A stretch of 64,000 nt of DNA from Actinacidiphila yanglinensis (lineage in GTDB: Bacteria; Actinomycetota; Actinomycetes; Streptomycetales; Streptomycetaceae). A program made the position numbers and the translations under genes. The DNA lies in NCBI RefSeq assembly GCF_900107965.1, contig NZ_FNVU01000010.1, forward strand, positions 248,001-312,000, given 5' to 3'. The notes beneath the pieces are model-generated. The model did not search any database. It saw only the letters and a program-made list of their open reading frames with translations, and was not told the origin of the DNA. Positions 40,992 through 51,331 of this stretch are shown here, in pieces. Positions within the stretch are counted from its first letter, which is position 1. Each line of letters begins with the position of its first letter.

Positions 40992-42440
40992 ATGGCCTCG
41001 GCCTCCTCCACCCTCTCCCCGCCCGCGGCGCACGGAGCCGCCGGGTCCGGCGGCCGGTCCGGCCCCGGCCTGCTGGTCCTGCTGGTCGCGACCTTCATGA
41101 CCGCGCTCGACCTGTTCATCGTCAACGTGGCGATCCCCGCGGTGCAGAGCGATCTGCACACCAATGCCGCCTCGATCCAGTGGGTGGTCGCGGGGTTCGG
41201 CCTGGCCGTCGCGACCGGCCTGATCACCGCGGGCCGGCTCGGTGACATCTTCGGCCGCCGCCGGATCTTCACGGTCGGGCTCGCCCTGTTCACCCTCACC
41301 TCGGCGGCCTGCGGTGTCGCGCCGACCGCAGGCACCCTGGTCGCCGCACGCGTCCTCCAGGGCCTGTCGGCCGCGATGATGAGCCCTCAGGTGCTCGCGA
41401 TCCTCCAGTCCGCCTACACCGGCAAGGCGCAGGCCCGCGCCTTCGGCCTGTACGGCATGACGTTGGGCGTCGGCGCCGTCTTCGGGCAGCTGATCGGCGG
41501 GCTGCTGATCAGGGCGGACGTGCTGGGTGTCGGCTGGCGCGCGTGCTTCCTGATCAACGTGCCGATCGGGCTGGTCGCCCTGGCGGCGGCGCCGCGGGTG
41601 CTGGCCGAGTCCCGGGCGCCGCGCCGGCCGCGGCTGGACAACACGGGTGTGGCGCTCTCGACTTCGGCCGTGCTCGCCCTGGTGCTGCCGCTGATCCAGG
41701 GCCGCGCCCAGGGCTGGCCGCTGTGGACCTGGCTGAGCCTGGCCGGCTCGGCCGCCTTGGGTACCGCGTTCGTCGCGCACCAGGGCCGGCTGGGCCGCCG
41801 CGGGGGCGACCCGGTGCTGAACACCGCGCTCTTCCGCCAGCGGGGCTTCGCCCCGGGCGCGTGCGCGCAGCTCGTCTTCTGGACCGGCCAGGGCTCCTTC
41901 TTCCTGGTCCTCGCCCTCTACCTCCAGGCCGGGCGCGGGCTGAGCGCCCTGGAGTCCGGCACCGTGTTCCTCTCCATCGGCGGCGGCTACCTGCTGACCT
42001 CCACCGCCGCGCACCGTATCGCCGCCCGGATGGGTGCCGCCACGGTCCCGGCCGGTGCGCTGCTGATGGCGGCCGGGCTCGGCGGGCTGTGGGCGGCGGT
42101 GCACGCCTCGGGCACCACGGGCAGCCTGTGGGAGCTGGTGCCGGGACTGGCCGTGGACGGTGTCGGGATGGGCATGGTGATCGCGCCGCTCACCCACACC
42201 GCACTGGGCACGGTCCCTCAGGAACTGGTGGGTTCGGCCTCCGGGGCGGTGGCGACGATCCAGCAGATCGGTGGGGCGCTCGGCATCGCCCTGATCGGCA
42301 TCGTCTTCTACGACGCGGCCGGTGACGGCTCCCCGGCCCGCTTCCCGCACGCCTTCGACATGGGCCTCGCCTTCCTGCTCGCGCTGGAACTGGTGCTCGC
42401 CGCGCTGACCGCGACGCTCGCCGTCCGCGGCAGGAAGTAG
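40992..42440 (+). CDS. MFS drug transporter, DHA2 (14-TM) type
   Basis: The 482-residue membrane protein belongs to the major facilitator superfamily. Its first helix holds motif D1 (LDLFIVNVAIPAVQSDL), motif A is GRLGDIFGRRR, and the antiporter motif C region reads LGVGAVFGQLIGGLL. Fourteen membrane segments fit the DHA2/EmrB proton-coupled exporter group. The substrate is unknown. AGGAG sits six bases before the ATG. The leader contains AAGTACCTAACCGTGACT, an A/T-richer stretch that may be a regulator site. A 17-bp terminator follows. Confidence 0.9.
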   Translation: MASASSTLSPPAAHGAAGSGGRSGPGLLVLLVATFMTALDLFIVNVAIPAVQSDLHTNAASIQWVVAGFGLAVATGLITAGRLGDIFGRRRIFTVGLALFTLTSAACGVAPTAGTLVAARVLQGLSAAMMSPQVLAILQSAYTGKAQARAFGLYGMTLGVGAVFGQLIGGLLIRADVLGVGWRACFLINVPIGLVALAAAPRVLAESRAPRRPRLDNTGVALSTSAVLALVLPLIQGRAQGWPLWTWLSLAGSAALGTAFVAHQGRLGRRGGDPVLNTALFRQRGFAPGACAQLVFWTGQGSFFLVLALYLQAGRGLSALESGTVFLSIGGGYLLTSTAAHRIAARMGAATVPAGALLMAAGLGGLWAAVHASGTTGSLWELVPGLAVDGVGMGMVIAPLTHTALGTVPQELVGSASGAVATIQQIGGALGIALIGIVFYDAAGDGSPARFPHAFDMGLAFLLALELVLAALTATLAVRGRK

Positions 42441-42474
42441 CGGGGTCCGCGCCGGGGCGTACCGCCGGAGTGCC

Positions 42475-42516
42475 GCCGGTAAGGGTCATCCCTCCTGGGG
42501 GATGGCCCTTACCGGC
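42475..42516. terminator. Bidirectional terminator
   Basis: A 17-bp stem (42475-42491 with 42500-42516, one G-U pair) and an 8-base loop lie between the converging MFS and F420-type oxidoreductase genes. Confidence 0.88.
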
Positions 42517-42552
42517 ATCCGTGGTGGCGTCAGCGGGCGGAGCGGGTTCCGA

Positions 42553-42993
42553 TCAGACCCGGCTCAGCCGGATCACCGGGATGTCCCGCGTGGTCTTCTT
42601 CTGGTAGTCCGCGTAAGGCGGGTAGACCGCCAGTACGTTCGGCCACACCCGGGCCTTCTCCTGCGGCGAGAGCACCTCGGCCCGCGCGGTGAAGCGCTCG
42701 TCGTCCACCCGCAGGTGCACCTCCGGGTTGTCCCGCACGCTCAGGAACCACAGCGGGTGCTCGTCCGCCCCGCCCTTCGACGCGACGATCAGGTAGTCGT
42801 CGCCGTCGCGCCCGTAGATCAGTACCGTACGGTGCCAGTCGCCGCTCCGGCGTCCCAGGTAGTCGATCACCAGGCAGGGCGAGCCGTTCATGTCGTTGCC
42901 CTCGGCTCCGTTGGAGGACTCGTAGCGCTCGGCTTGCTCGGCCACCCAGGAATCGGGGCTCATCTTCACGTTGTTCGGGTCGTAGGCGCCCAT
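42553..42993 (-). CDS. Deazaflavin (F420)-dependent nitroreductase family protein
   Basis: The 146-residue protein matches the small split-beta-barrel Ddn-like family that uses coenzyme F420. Family marks are DYLGRRSGDWHRTVLIYGRDG, DDYLIVASKGGADEHPLWFL and NPEVHLRVDDERFTARAEVL. The ending YADYQKKTTRDIPVIRL is also typical. Members reduce quinones or nitro compounds. The ATG at 42993 follows GGGAG by eight bases. It is divergent from the CoA-transferase gene with a shared 144-bp promoter region holding a perfect palindrome. Confidence 0.88.
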   Translation of the reverse strand: MGAYDPNNVKMSPDSWVAEQAERYESSNGAEGNDMNGSPCLVIDYLGRRSGDWHRTVLIYGRDGDDYLIVASKGGADEHPLWFLSVRDNPEVHLRVDDERFTARAEVLSPQEKARVWPNVLAVYPPYADYQKKTTRDIPVIRLSRV

Positions 42994-43079
42994 CGACAGC
43001 ACTCCCTCGGAAAGTTCGGAAAGTTCGGCACGAAGACTTCAGGCTAGGTACTCCTGCCCGCCCGTGCCGACACGACCCG

Positions 43080-43095
43080 CTGAGCGAGCGCTCAG
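43080..43095. promoter_or_regulatory. Perfect palindrome, candidate TetR operator
   Basis: CTGAGCGAGCGCTCAG is a perfect 16-bp inverted repeat. It lies six bases upstream of the -35 box of the CoA-transferase promoter and 87 bp from the divergent oxidoreductase start. TetR-family repressors of acyl-CoA metabolism commonly bind such TGAGCG-NN-CGCTCA elements. No regulator gene is adjacent. Confidence 0.65.
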
Positions 43096-43101
43096 TCAGC
43101 C

Positions 43102-43130
43102 TTGCCAAAACTGGAACACGTTCCTACCAT
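43102..43130 (+). promoter_or_regulatory. Promoter of the CoA-transferase operon (leaderless)
   Basis: TTGCCA (43102-43107), exactly 17 bp, then TACCAT (43125-43130). The expected start point falls on or next to the GTG at 43138, so the message would be leaderless. Confidence 0.6.
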
Positions 43131-43137
43131 CGCGGAA

Positions 43138-44346
43138 GTGACACCAGAACCGCCGAATCCGGCCCCCGACCCCGGGACCGGCCCGCTGGCAGGCGTCCGC
43201 GTCATCGAACTCGCCGGTATCGGGCCCGGCCCGTTCGCCGCCATGCTCCTCGCCGACCTGGGTGCCGACGTCGTGCGCGTCGACCGTCCGGGCGGCCCCG
43301 GCCTGGGCATCGATCCGGCCCACGACGTCACCAATCGCAACAAGCGCTCCGTCCTGGTCGACCTCAAGGACGCCGCCGGCCCGCCCGCCGTCCTCGAACT
43401 GGCCGCACGCGCCGACATCCTCATCGAGGGGTACCGCCCCGGCGTCGCCGAGCGCCTGGGCGTCGGCCCCGAGCCGTGCATGGCCGTCAACCCCCGCCTG
43501 GTCTACGGCCGGATGACCGGCTGGGGCCAGGACGGCCCGCTCGCCCGCACCGCAGGCCACGACATCGGCTACATCGCGGTGACCGGCGCCCTCGCCATGG
43601 CCGGCGCCCCCGACCGCCCGCCCGCCATCACGGCGAACCTCCTCGGCGACTTCGCGGGCGGCTCCCTCTACCTCGTCACCGGGCTGCTCGCCGCGCTCCA
43701 CCACGCCCGCACCCACGGCCGCGGCCAGGTCGTGGACGCCGCCATCGTCGACGGCACCGCCCATCTCACCGCGATGATCCACGGCATGCGCTCCGCCGGC
43801 GCGTGGCAGGACCGCCGCGGCAGCAACCTGCTGGACGGCAGCGCCCCGTTCTACGGCGTGTACGCGACCTCGGACGGCGGCCACATGGCCGTGGGCGCCC
43901 TGGAACAGCGCTTCTACGACGCGTTCACCACGCTGCTGGGGCTGCCCGCCGCGACCGCCGCGCTGCGTGCCGAGCCCGCCCGCTGGCCGGAGTTGCGCGA
44001 GGCCGTCGCCGACCGCTTCCGCACCCGCACCCGCGCGCAGTGGACCGCGGTGTTCGACGGCACCGACGCCTGCGTCGCCCCCGTCCTGGCGCTGGGCGAG
44101 GCCGGTGACCACCCGCACCTCGCGGCCCGCGGCACCCTGACGGCGTACGAGGGGATCGTGCAACCCGCCCCCGCCCCGCGCTTCTCCGCCACCCCCGCCA
44201 CCCTGCGCCGGCCACCCGCGCCGCCGGGCGCGCACACCGCGGAGGTGGCCCGGGACTGGGACGCTCCCGCCCTGACGCGCACCGGCTCCCCGGCGGACCC
44301 CGCCGCTCCCGCCGGTCCGGCCCGCACCGCGGGCCCCTCCGGCTGA
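43138..44346 (+). CDS. CaiB/BaiF-type CoA transferase or acyl-CoA racemase
   Basis: This 402-residue class III CoA-transferase-fold protein has PLAGVRVIELAGIGPGPFAA at the start and DLGADVVRVDRPGG next. The YGRMTGWGQDGPLARTAGHD block is typical of alpha-methylacyl-CoA racemases. The conserved catalytic Asp lies in LLGDFAGGSLYLV. It could epimerise branched acyl-CoA or transfer CoA between acids. The last 40 residues are Pro/Ala-rich. I use the GTG at 43138, directly after the promoter. It heads a three-gene plus-strand set with thiolase and the hydratase/dehydrogenase, which suggests breakdown of branched or long acyl chains. Confidence 0.85.
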   Translation: MTPEPPNPAPDPGTGPLAGVRVIELAGIGPGPFAAMLLADLGADVVRVDRPGGPGLGIDPAHDVTNRNKRSVLVDLKDAAGPPAVLELAARADILIEGYRPGVAERLGVGPEPCMAVNPRLVYGRMTGWGQDGPLARTAGHDIGYIAVTGALAMAGAPDRPPAITANLLGDFAGGSLYLVTGLLAALHHARTHGRGQVVDAAIVDGTAHLTAMIHGMRSAGAWQDRRGSNLLDGSAPFYGVYATSDGGHMAVGALEQRFYDAFTTLLGLPAATAALRAEPARWPELREAVADRFRTRTRAQWTAVFDGTDACVAPVLALGEAGDHPHLAARGTLTAYEGIVQPAPAPRFSATPATLRRPPAPPGAHTAEVARDWDAPALTRTGSPADPAAPAGPARTAGPSG

Positions 44347-44427
44347 CCACCGGCCCCTCCTGCCGACCGGTAGTCCCTCCGACCGATCGCCAACCCGCCA
44401 CTCCAGCCCTCACCGAAAGGCACGACG

Positions 44428-45642
<1,215 letters not shown>

Positions 45643-45762
45643 GGCCGCTGCCCCCGCACCGCGGCCCCGCCGCCGGACCACGGCCCCGCGGCGCCCATGG
45701 GACGCGCCGCCCATCCCCGTACCCCGCCCGCACCTCGCCGGACCAACGGAGCTTCGAAGACC

Positions 45763-47949
45763 ATGAGCGAGTCCACCACCATCCGCTGGGAGCAGGACGC
45801 CGAGGGCATCGTCACCCTCGTCCTGGACGACCCGGCGCAGTCCGCGAACACGATGAACGCCGCCTTCGCGGAGTCCCTCGACGCCACCCTCGACCGGCTG
45901 GAGTCCGAACTCGACGGTGTCCGCGGGGTGATCGTCACCTCCGCGAAGAAGACCTTCTTCGCCGGCGGCGACCTGCGCGACCTGATCCGCGCCACCCCCG
46001 GGACCGCCGAGCAGGTCTTCGCCGGCTCCCTGCGGATCAAGCGCCGCCTGCGCCGCCTGGAGACCCTGGGCAAGCCGGTCGTCGCCGCGATCAACGGCGC
46101 CGCGCTCGGCGGCGGTTACGAGATTGCGCTGGCCTGCCACCACCGCGTCGCCCTCGACGCGCCCGGCACCAAGATCGGCTGCCCGGAGGTCACCCTCGGG
46201 CTGCTGCCCGGCGGCGGGGGAGTGGTCCGCAGCGTGCGGCTGCTCGGCATCGCCGACGCCCTGCTCAAGGTGCTGCTCCAGGGCCGCCAGTACGCCCCTG
46301 CGCGCGCCCTGGAGGCCGGTCTGATCCACGAGGTGGCGACAGACCGCGACGACCTGCTCGCCCGCGCCCGTGCCTTCATCCACGCCAACCCCGAGGCCCA
46401 GCAGCCCTGGGACGCCCCCGGCTACAAGATCCCCGGCGGCACCCCGAAGAGCCCCGCGTTCGCCGCGAACCTCCCCGCGTTCCCGGCGAACCTCAGCAAG
46501 CAGCTCGCCGGCGCGCCCTTCCCGGCGCCCCGCAGCATCATGGCCGCCGCGGTGGAGAGCTCGCAGGTCGACATCGACACCGCCTTCACCATCGAGGCCC
46601 GCTACTTCACCGAACTCGCCTGCGGGCCGATCTCGAAGAACATGATCCAGGCGTTCTTCTTCGACATGCAGGCCGTCAACTCCGGTGCCAGCCGCCCCAA
46701 GGACGTGCCCGCCCGCCAGGTCACCAAGGTCGCGGTGCTGGGCGCCGGCATGATGGGGGCCGGGATCGCCTACTCCTGCGCCCGTGCCGGGATCGACGTC
46801 GTCCTCAAGGACGTCACGGCCGAGGCCGCCGAGCGCGGAAAGGCGTACTCCGCCGGGCTGCTGGACAAGGCGCTCGCCAAGGGCCGCACCACCCCGGAGA
46901 AGCGCGACGCGCTGCTCGCCCGCATCACCCCGACCGCCGACCCGGCGGACCTGGCGGGATGCGACGCCGTCATCGAGGCGGTCTTCGAGGACGCCGCCTT
47001 GAAGCACAAGGTGTTCCAGGAGATCCAGGACGTGGTCGCCCCGGACGCGCTGCTGTGCTCCAACACCTCCACCCTGCCGATCAGCGCGCTCGCCGAAGGC
47101 GTGCGGCGGCAGGAGGACTTCGTCGGGCTGCACTTCTTCTCGCCGGTGGACAAGATGCCGCTGGTCGAGATCATCCGCGGCGGGCGCACCGGCGACGAGG
47201 CGCTGGCGCGCGCGTTCGACCTGGTCCGGCAGATCCGCAAGACGCCGATCGTCGTCAACGACTCGCGCGGCTTCTTCACCTCCCGGGTGATCGGCCACTT
47301 CATCAACGAGGGCGTCGCCATGGTCGGCGAGGGCATCCCGGCCGCCTCCGTCGAGCAGGCCGCCGCGCAGGCGGGGTACCCGGCGAAGGTGCTCTCCCTG
47401 GTGGACGAGCTCACGCTCACCCTGCCGCGCAAGATCCGCGCCGAGGCCCGCGCCTCGGTCGAGGCGGCCGGCGGCACCTGGCACGAGCACCCGGCGGAGA
47501 AGGTCATCGACCGCATGGTCGACGAGTTCGGCCGCCCCGGCCGCAGCGGCGGCGCGGGCTTCTACGAGTACGTGGACGGGCGCAGGACGCGGCTGTGGCC
47601 CGGGTTGGCCGAGCACTTCGGCACGGAGGCTGAGGACGCCTTCGCGGTCGCCGGGCGGTCGCTGCGCGACATGCAGGAGCGGATGCTGTTCGCCGAGTCC
47701 CTGGACACCGTGCGGCTGATCGAGGAGGGCGTCCTGACCTCCGTCGCGGACGCCAACATCGGTTCGGTCCTGGGTATCGGCTTCCCGGCCTGGACCGGGG
47801 GAGTGCTCCAGTACATCAACGGGTACGAAGGCGGCGTCGCCGGCTTCACCGCCCGGGCGCGCGAACTGGCCGCCACCTACGGTGAGCGCTTCGAGCCGCC
47901 CGCGCTGCTGGTGCGGAACGCCGAGAACGGCGAGCGGTTCACCGACTGA
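45763..47949 (+). CDS. Bifunctional enoyl-CoA hydratase/3-hydroxyacyl-CoA dehydrogenase (FadJ-like)
   Basis: The 728-residue fusion has an N-terminal crotonase domain (about 10-200: TFFAGGDLRDLI and AAINGAALGGGYEIALACHH). An NAD-binding domain begins near residue 325 (VAVLGAGMMGAGIAYS), with SNTSTLPISAL and the catalytic His in HFFSPVDKMPLVEII. A C-terminal dehydrogenase domain with RSGGAGFYEYVDG follows. It does the two middle steps of beta-oxidation: hydration of enoyl-CoA and oxidation of 3-hydroxyacyl-CoA. With the thiolase upstream it forms a complete alpha/beta trifunctional-type pair. GGAG lies about 12 bases before the ATG. A terminator follows. Confidence 0.95.
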   Translation: MSESTTIRWEQDAEGIVTLVLDDPAQSANTMNAAFAESLDATLDRLESELDGVRGVIVTSAKKTFFAGGDLRDLIRATPGTAEQVFAGSLRIKRRLRRLETLGKPVVAAINGAALGGGYEIALACHHRVALDAPGTKIGCPEVTLGLLPGGGGVVRSVRLLGIADALLKVLLQGRQYAPARALEAGLIHEVATDRDDLLARARAFIHANPEAQQPWDAPGYKIPGGTPKSPAFAANLPAFPANLSKQLAGAPFPAPRSIMAAAVESSQVDIDTAFTIEARYFTELACGPISKNMIQAFFFDMQAVNSGASRPKDVPARQVTKVAVLGAGMMGAGIAYSCARAGIDVVLKDVTAEAAERGKAYSAGLLDKALAKGRTTPEKRDALLARITPTADPADLAGCDAVIEAVFEDAALKHKVFQEIQDVVAPDALLCSNTSTLPISALAEGVRRQEDFVGLHFFSPVDKMPLVEIIRGGRTGDEALARAFDLVRQIRKTPIVVNDSRGFFTSRVIGHFINEGVAMVGEGIPAASVEQAAAQAGYPAKVLSLVDELTLTLPRKIRAEARASVEAAGGTWHEHPAEKVIDRMVDEFGRPGRSGGAGFYEYVDGRRTRLWPGLAEHFGTEAEDAFAVAGRSLRDMQERMLFAESLDTVRLIEEGVLTSVADANIGSVLGIGFPAWTGGVLQYINGYEGGVAGFTARARELAATYGERFEPPALLVRNAENGERFTD

Positions 47950-47992
47950 CCCGCCTGGCCCCCACCGGCCCGCGCCCGTGTCCTCGCGGGAG

Positions 47993-48037
47993 CCGCACGC
48001 CAGGCGCGCAGGTAAGCCCTGCCCGCCTGGCGTGCGG
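47993..48037. terminator. Terminator after the beta-oxidation genes
   Basis: A perfect 13-bp stem (47993-48005 with 48025-48037) encloses a 19-base loop. Confidence 0.78.
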
Positions 48038-48100
48038 GCCTTACGGGGGGCGGACGGCGCGGCACCGGGACGCCGGGACGCACCGCGGCCGGGCACCTCG

Positions 48101-48106
48101 TACGCT
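48101..48106 (+). promoter_or_regulatory. -10 box of leaderless M1 peptidase transcript
   Basis: TACGCT ends seven bases before the GTG start codon of the peptidase. No ribosome-binding site intervenes, so transcription probably begins at the start codon. Confidence 0.5.
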
Positions 48107-48113
48107 GGCCGGC

Positions 48114-49535
48114 GTGCGCCTACGCCCGCCGCCGCGCGCGGTCCTGCTGCCGCTGCTCGCGGGTTGCCTGCTCGCCTCCTGCCTGTCCTGCACCGGCGGC
48201 GGCTCCGGCGGACCCGCCACCGGCGCGCCGGGAGTCGGCGACCGGCTCTTCCCCGACGCGGGCAACGGCGGCTACGACGTCGGGCACTACACGCTCGACC
48301 TCGGCTACGACCCGGCCTCGGGACGGCTGCGCGGCACCGCCACCCTCACCGCCACCGCCGACCGCGACCTGGCCCGCTTCAACCTCGATCTGGCCGGGCT
48401 CGACGTCCGGAGCGTCACCGTCGACGGGGCGGCCGCCCGGGCCGGCCGCGACGGCACCGAACTCCAGGTCCGGCCCGCACACCCCCTGCGGCATGGCGCG
48501 CGCTTCACCACGGTCGTGGACTACCAGGGCACGCCACGCCTGCTGACCGACGCGGACGGCTCCCACGAGGGCTGGATCCGCACCGACGACGGCGCGCTCG
48601 CGCTCGGCGAACCCGTCGGCTCCATGGCCTGGTTCCCCGGCAACGACCACCCCTCCGACAAGGCCGCCTACGACATCACCGTCACCGTCCCGCACGGCCT
48701 CACCGCCGTCTCCAACGGTGAACTGCTCAGCACCCGCGCGGTGTCCGGCGACCGCACGGCGTACCACTGGCGCACCAGCGCGCCCATGGCGACCTACCTC
48801 GCCACCGTCGCCATCGGGCACTTCGACGTCACCCGTTCGAAGACGCCCGACGGACTGCCTCTCTACGTGGCGGTCGATCCGCGGTCCGACGACACCAAGA
48901 CGTCCGCCGCGCTGGCGCGCATTCCCGAGATACTGGCCTGGGAGGAGGGGCTGTTCGGGCCCTACCCCTTCGCGTCGGCCGGGGCCGTCGTGGACCACCT
49001 CCCGCGGGGACGGGTCGGCTACGCGCTGGAGACGCAGAACCGCCCTGTCTTCCCCGGCGACGGGCCGCCGCCGGCCGTCGACCCGGTGACCCTGGTGCAC
49101 GAGCTGTCCCACCAGTGGTTCGGCGACTCCGTCACCCCGGCGGCCTGGCAGGACATGTGGCTCAACGAGGGCTTCGCGACGCTCACCGAGTGGCTGTGGC
49201 AGCAGCACGAGGGCGGCCCGTCCCTGGACGCGAGCGCCGCCGCGGCCTTCGCCGACAGCGCCAACTGGGCCTTCCCGCCCGCCACCCCGCCCGACGCCGC
49301 CTCCGTCTCCGCGCCGCCCGTCTACGGCCGCGGCGCCTTGGTGCTGTACGAACTGCGTCGCACGCTCGGCCCGTCCGCCTTCGGCCGGCTGCTCAAGGAG
49401 TGGCCCGCCGCCCACCGCCACGGCAACGCCTCCACCGCCCAGTTCACCGCCTTCTGCGCCCGGTTCACCTCGAAGGACGTCACCCCGCTGTTCCGCACCT
49501 GGCTGTACGGCGCGGCGAAACCCTCGCACCTGTGA
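48114..49535 (+). CDS. Secreted M1 family metallopeptidase
   Basis: The 473-residue protein has an N-terminal signal, probably of lipoprotein type (LLASC near residue 22). A beta-sandwich domain follows, then the catalytic domain with HELSHQWFGD (His329, Glu330, His333) and WLNEGFATLTEW giving the third zinc ligand. The exopeptidase motif of classic M1 enzymes (GxMEN) is replaced here by GYALETQNR, as in other short actinomycete members. It should trim peptides outside the cell. It is about half the length of full aminopeptidase N because the C-terminal helical domain is missing, which is normal for this subgroup. Leaderless start likely. Confidence 0.88.
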   Translation: MRLRPPPRAVLLPLLAGCLLASCLSCTGGGSGGPATGAPGVGDRLFPDAGNGGYDVGHYTLDLGYDPASGRLRGTATLTATADRDLARFNLDLAGLDVRSVTVDGAAARAGRDGTELQVRPAHPLRHGARFTTVVDYQGTPRLLTDADGSHEGWIRTDDGALALGEPVGSMAWFPGNDHPSDKAAYDITVTVPHGLTAVSNGELLSTRAVSGDRTAYHWRTSAPMATYLATVAIGHFDVTRSKTPDGLPLYVAVDPRSDDTKTSAALARIPEILAWEEGLFGPYPFASAGAVVDHLPRGRVGYALETQNRPVFPGDGPPPAVDPVTLVHELSHQWFGDSVTPAAWQDMWLNEGFATLTEWLWQQHEGGPSLDASAAAAFADSANWAFPPATPPDAASVSAPPVYGRGALVLYELRRTLGPSAFGRLLKEWPAAHRHGNASTAQFTAFCARFTSKDVTPLFRTWLYGAAKPSHL

Positions 49536-49539
49536 GGGA

Positions 49540-50016
49540 TCAGTCGTGGTCGTAGACCGTGACGGCCACGCCGCGCTCCGCCAGCCGAGCGGTGACCAGC
49601 GGCTCGACCCGCTCCCACTTCCCGCCGGACAGCCCGCACCCGATCCTCGGCATGTGCACCGACGCGCCCCACTCCAGGGCCCGGTCGCCGAGGACGCCCA
49701 GCGCGGCGTCGATCGCCTCGTACCGCACCGGGACGCCCTTGCTGCCGGTGCGTATGCCGTGCTGCCCGACCAGGTTGGCCACCCACAGGCGGTCGCCGAC
49801 CCGGACGAGCTGGACGGCGCCCAGCCCGAAGTCGTTGCGCGCGCGCTCACGGTGCCAGCGCCGGTACGCCGCCTCGGGCTCCCGCCACCGCCGCGAGACG
49901 GCCAGGACGAACCCCTTGCCCCAGCCGCCCAGGTCGTTGCAGACGTGCGCGATCACCTTGACGCCCTTGCCCTGCGGTGCGGTGGCGTCCCCGCGCACGT
50001 ACACGATCTCCCCCAT
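49540..50016 (-). CDS. Macrodomain protein (ADP-ribose-1''-phosphatase-like)
   Basis: The 158-residue protein is a stand-alone macrodomain. It has IVYVRGDATAPQGKGVKVIAHVCND in parts (N-terminal strand and the Asn-containing loop), GGWGKGFVLAVSRRW (phosphate-binding region), and VHMPRIGCGLSGGKWERVEP (second loop). This fits the Poa1p-like group that removes phosphate or ADP-ribose from ADP-ribosyl compounds. Cytoplasmic. It converges on the peptidase gene with a 4-bp gap. A NADAR protein, also tied to ADP-ribose chemistry, is encoded 5.5 kb away. Confidence 0.88.
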   Translation of the reverse strand: MGEIVYVRGDATAPQGKGVKVIAHVCNDLGGWGKGFVLAVSRRWREPEAAYRRWHRERARNDFGLGAVQLVRVGDRLWVANLVGQHGIRTGSKGVPVRYEAIDAALGVLGDRALEWGASVHMPRIGCGLSGGKWERVEPLVTARLAERGVAVTVYDHD

Positions 50017-50088
50017 GACGCCACGCTAAGCGCCGCCACCGACAGTCGACCCTGATCGGGCGCGGGCGCGGGGCCGCGGCCCCACGCC

Positions 50089-51144
50089 TCAGCGCAGCGG
50101 CTCGCCGACCTCGTGCATGTGGGACAGCGCCTGCCGGTAGGAGTCGAGCAACCCGGTCTCCGTGTACCGGATGCCGAGGCGCGCGCAGTGCGCGCGGACC
50201 AGCGGCTGGGCCAGCCGCAGGTGCGGGCGCGGCATGCTCGGGAAGAGGTGGTGCTCCACCTGGTAGTTGAGGCCGCCGAGCAGGAAGTCGGTGACCGGGT
50301 TGCCGTGCACGTTGCGGGAGGTGAGCACCTGGCGGCGCAGGTGGCCCCAGCGTGCGCCCTCCTCGGGCATGGCCATGCCCTTGTGGTTGGGCGCGAACGC
50401 GCATCCCAGGTGCACCCCGAACAGGGCGTGGTGCAGTGCCGCGAACGCGACCGCCTGCGCCGGCGACAGCACCGCCAGCAGCAGCGCCGTGTACCCGGCC
50501 AGGTGCGCGACCAGCAGCCCGCCCTCCACCCATCGGTCCCGGCGGCCCAGCCGGCGCAGGTCCTGGAAGCTCGCGACCTTCAGTGCCAGCCCCTCCAGCA
50601 GCAGCATCGGGAAGAACAGCCACGCCTGGTACTTCGCCAGGAACCGTGCGAAGCCGCGCCGTTCGACCGCCTGCGCGCGCGTCCACACCAGGGCGCCCAC
50701 TTCGACGTCGGGGTCCTTGCCGACGTGGTTGGGGTTCGCGTGGTGCTTGTTGTGCTTGTCGGACCACCAGGCCGCGCCCATCCCCAGCAGCAGGTTCCCG
50801 TGCAGCAGGGCGATCACCCGGTTCGCGCGGCGGCCGGCGGCTATCTGCTGGTGCCCCGCGTCGTGCCCGACGAAGCCGGTACGCGCCGACAGCGCCGCTG
50901 CCGGCAGCGCCAGTGCGAGCACCCACCACGACCCGGTACCGCCGACCACGGCGACGGCCGTCGCCACTGCCGCGAGGGCCAGCAGGTTCAGTGTGATCGA
51001 CATCCCGTAGTGCCGCCGCCTGCGCCGCAGCAGCCCCGCCTCCCTGACCTGCCGCAGCAGGGGCGCGAACTCGCTGCCCCCGGCCCCCTCACGGGCCTCC
51101 GGGACCGCCGACGCGACGGTGAGTGTGCTGCTGGCAGGCGGCAT
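50089..51144 (-). CDS. Membrane fatty acid desaturase
   Basis: The 351-residue di-iron desaturase has the three histidine boxes GHDAGH, HNKHH and QVEHH, with Gln in place of the first His in the last box as in front-end (delta-6-type) desaturases. There are four membrane segments. It introduces a double bond into acyl chains using O2 and reduced ferredoxin. GAGGAG is placed six bases before the ATG at 51144. It is divergent from a GNAT gene, and the gap holds a long inverted repeat likely to regulate it. Confidence 0.92.
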   Translation of the reverse strand: MPPASSTLTVASAVPEAREGAGGSEFAPLLRQVREAGLLRRRRRHYGMSITLNLLALAAVATAVAVVGGTGSWWVLALALPAAALSARTGFVGHDAGHQQIAAGRRANRVIALLHGNLLLGMGAAWWSDKHNKHHANPNHVGKDPDVEVGALVWTRAQAVERRGFARFLAKYQAWLFFPMLLLEGLALKVASFQDLRRLGRRDRWVEGGLLVAHLAGYTALLLAVLSPAQAVAFAALHHALFGVHLGCAFAPNHKGMAMPEEGARWGHLRRQVLTSRNVHGNPVTDFLLGGLNYQVEHHLFPSMPRPHLRLAQPLVRAHCARLGIRYTETGLLDSYRQALSHMHEVGEPLR

Positions 51145-51267
51145 GGGCGCTCCTCGGGCAGGGGCCGGCGTCGCGCGCGTGCCGCGGGCCGGAAAGACGT
51201 GGACGGCCGCGATCGGCCGCACCCCTGACGCTAGGAACCGCCGCGGCCCGCAACCATGGCGCCATCA

Positions 51268-51304
51268 CCCGGTTTCCGCGGGGGCAGCCCCTCGGAAAAC
51301 CGGG
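51268..51304. promoter_or_regulatory. 37-bp inverted repeat upstream of desaturase
   Basis: CCCGGTTTCCG (51268-51278) is mirrored by CGGAAAACCGGG (51293-51304) with a one-base bulge, and a GGGG/CCCC core sits between. A separate palindrome ATGGCGCCAT lies at 51256-51265. The element sits in the divergent promoter region of the desaturase and GNAT genes. It could be an operator or a structured leader. Confidence 0.5.
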
Positions 51305-51331
51305 GGATAACCCCACCCCGCCGGTGCCAGG

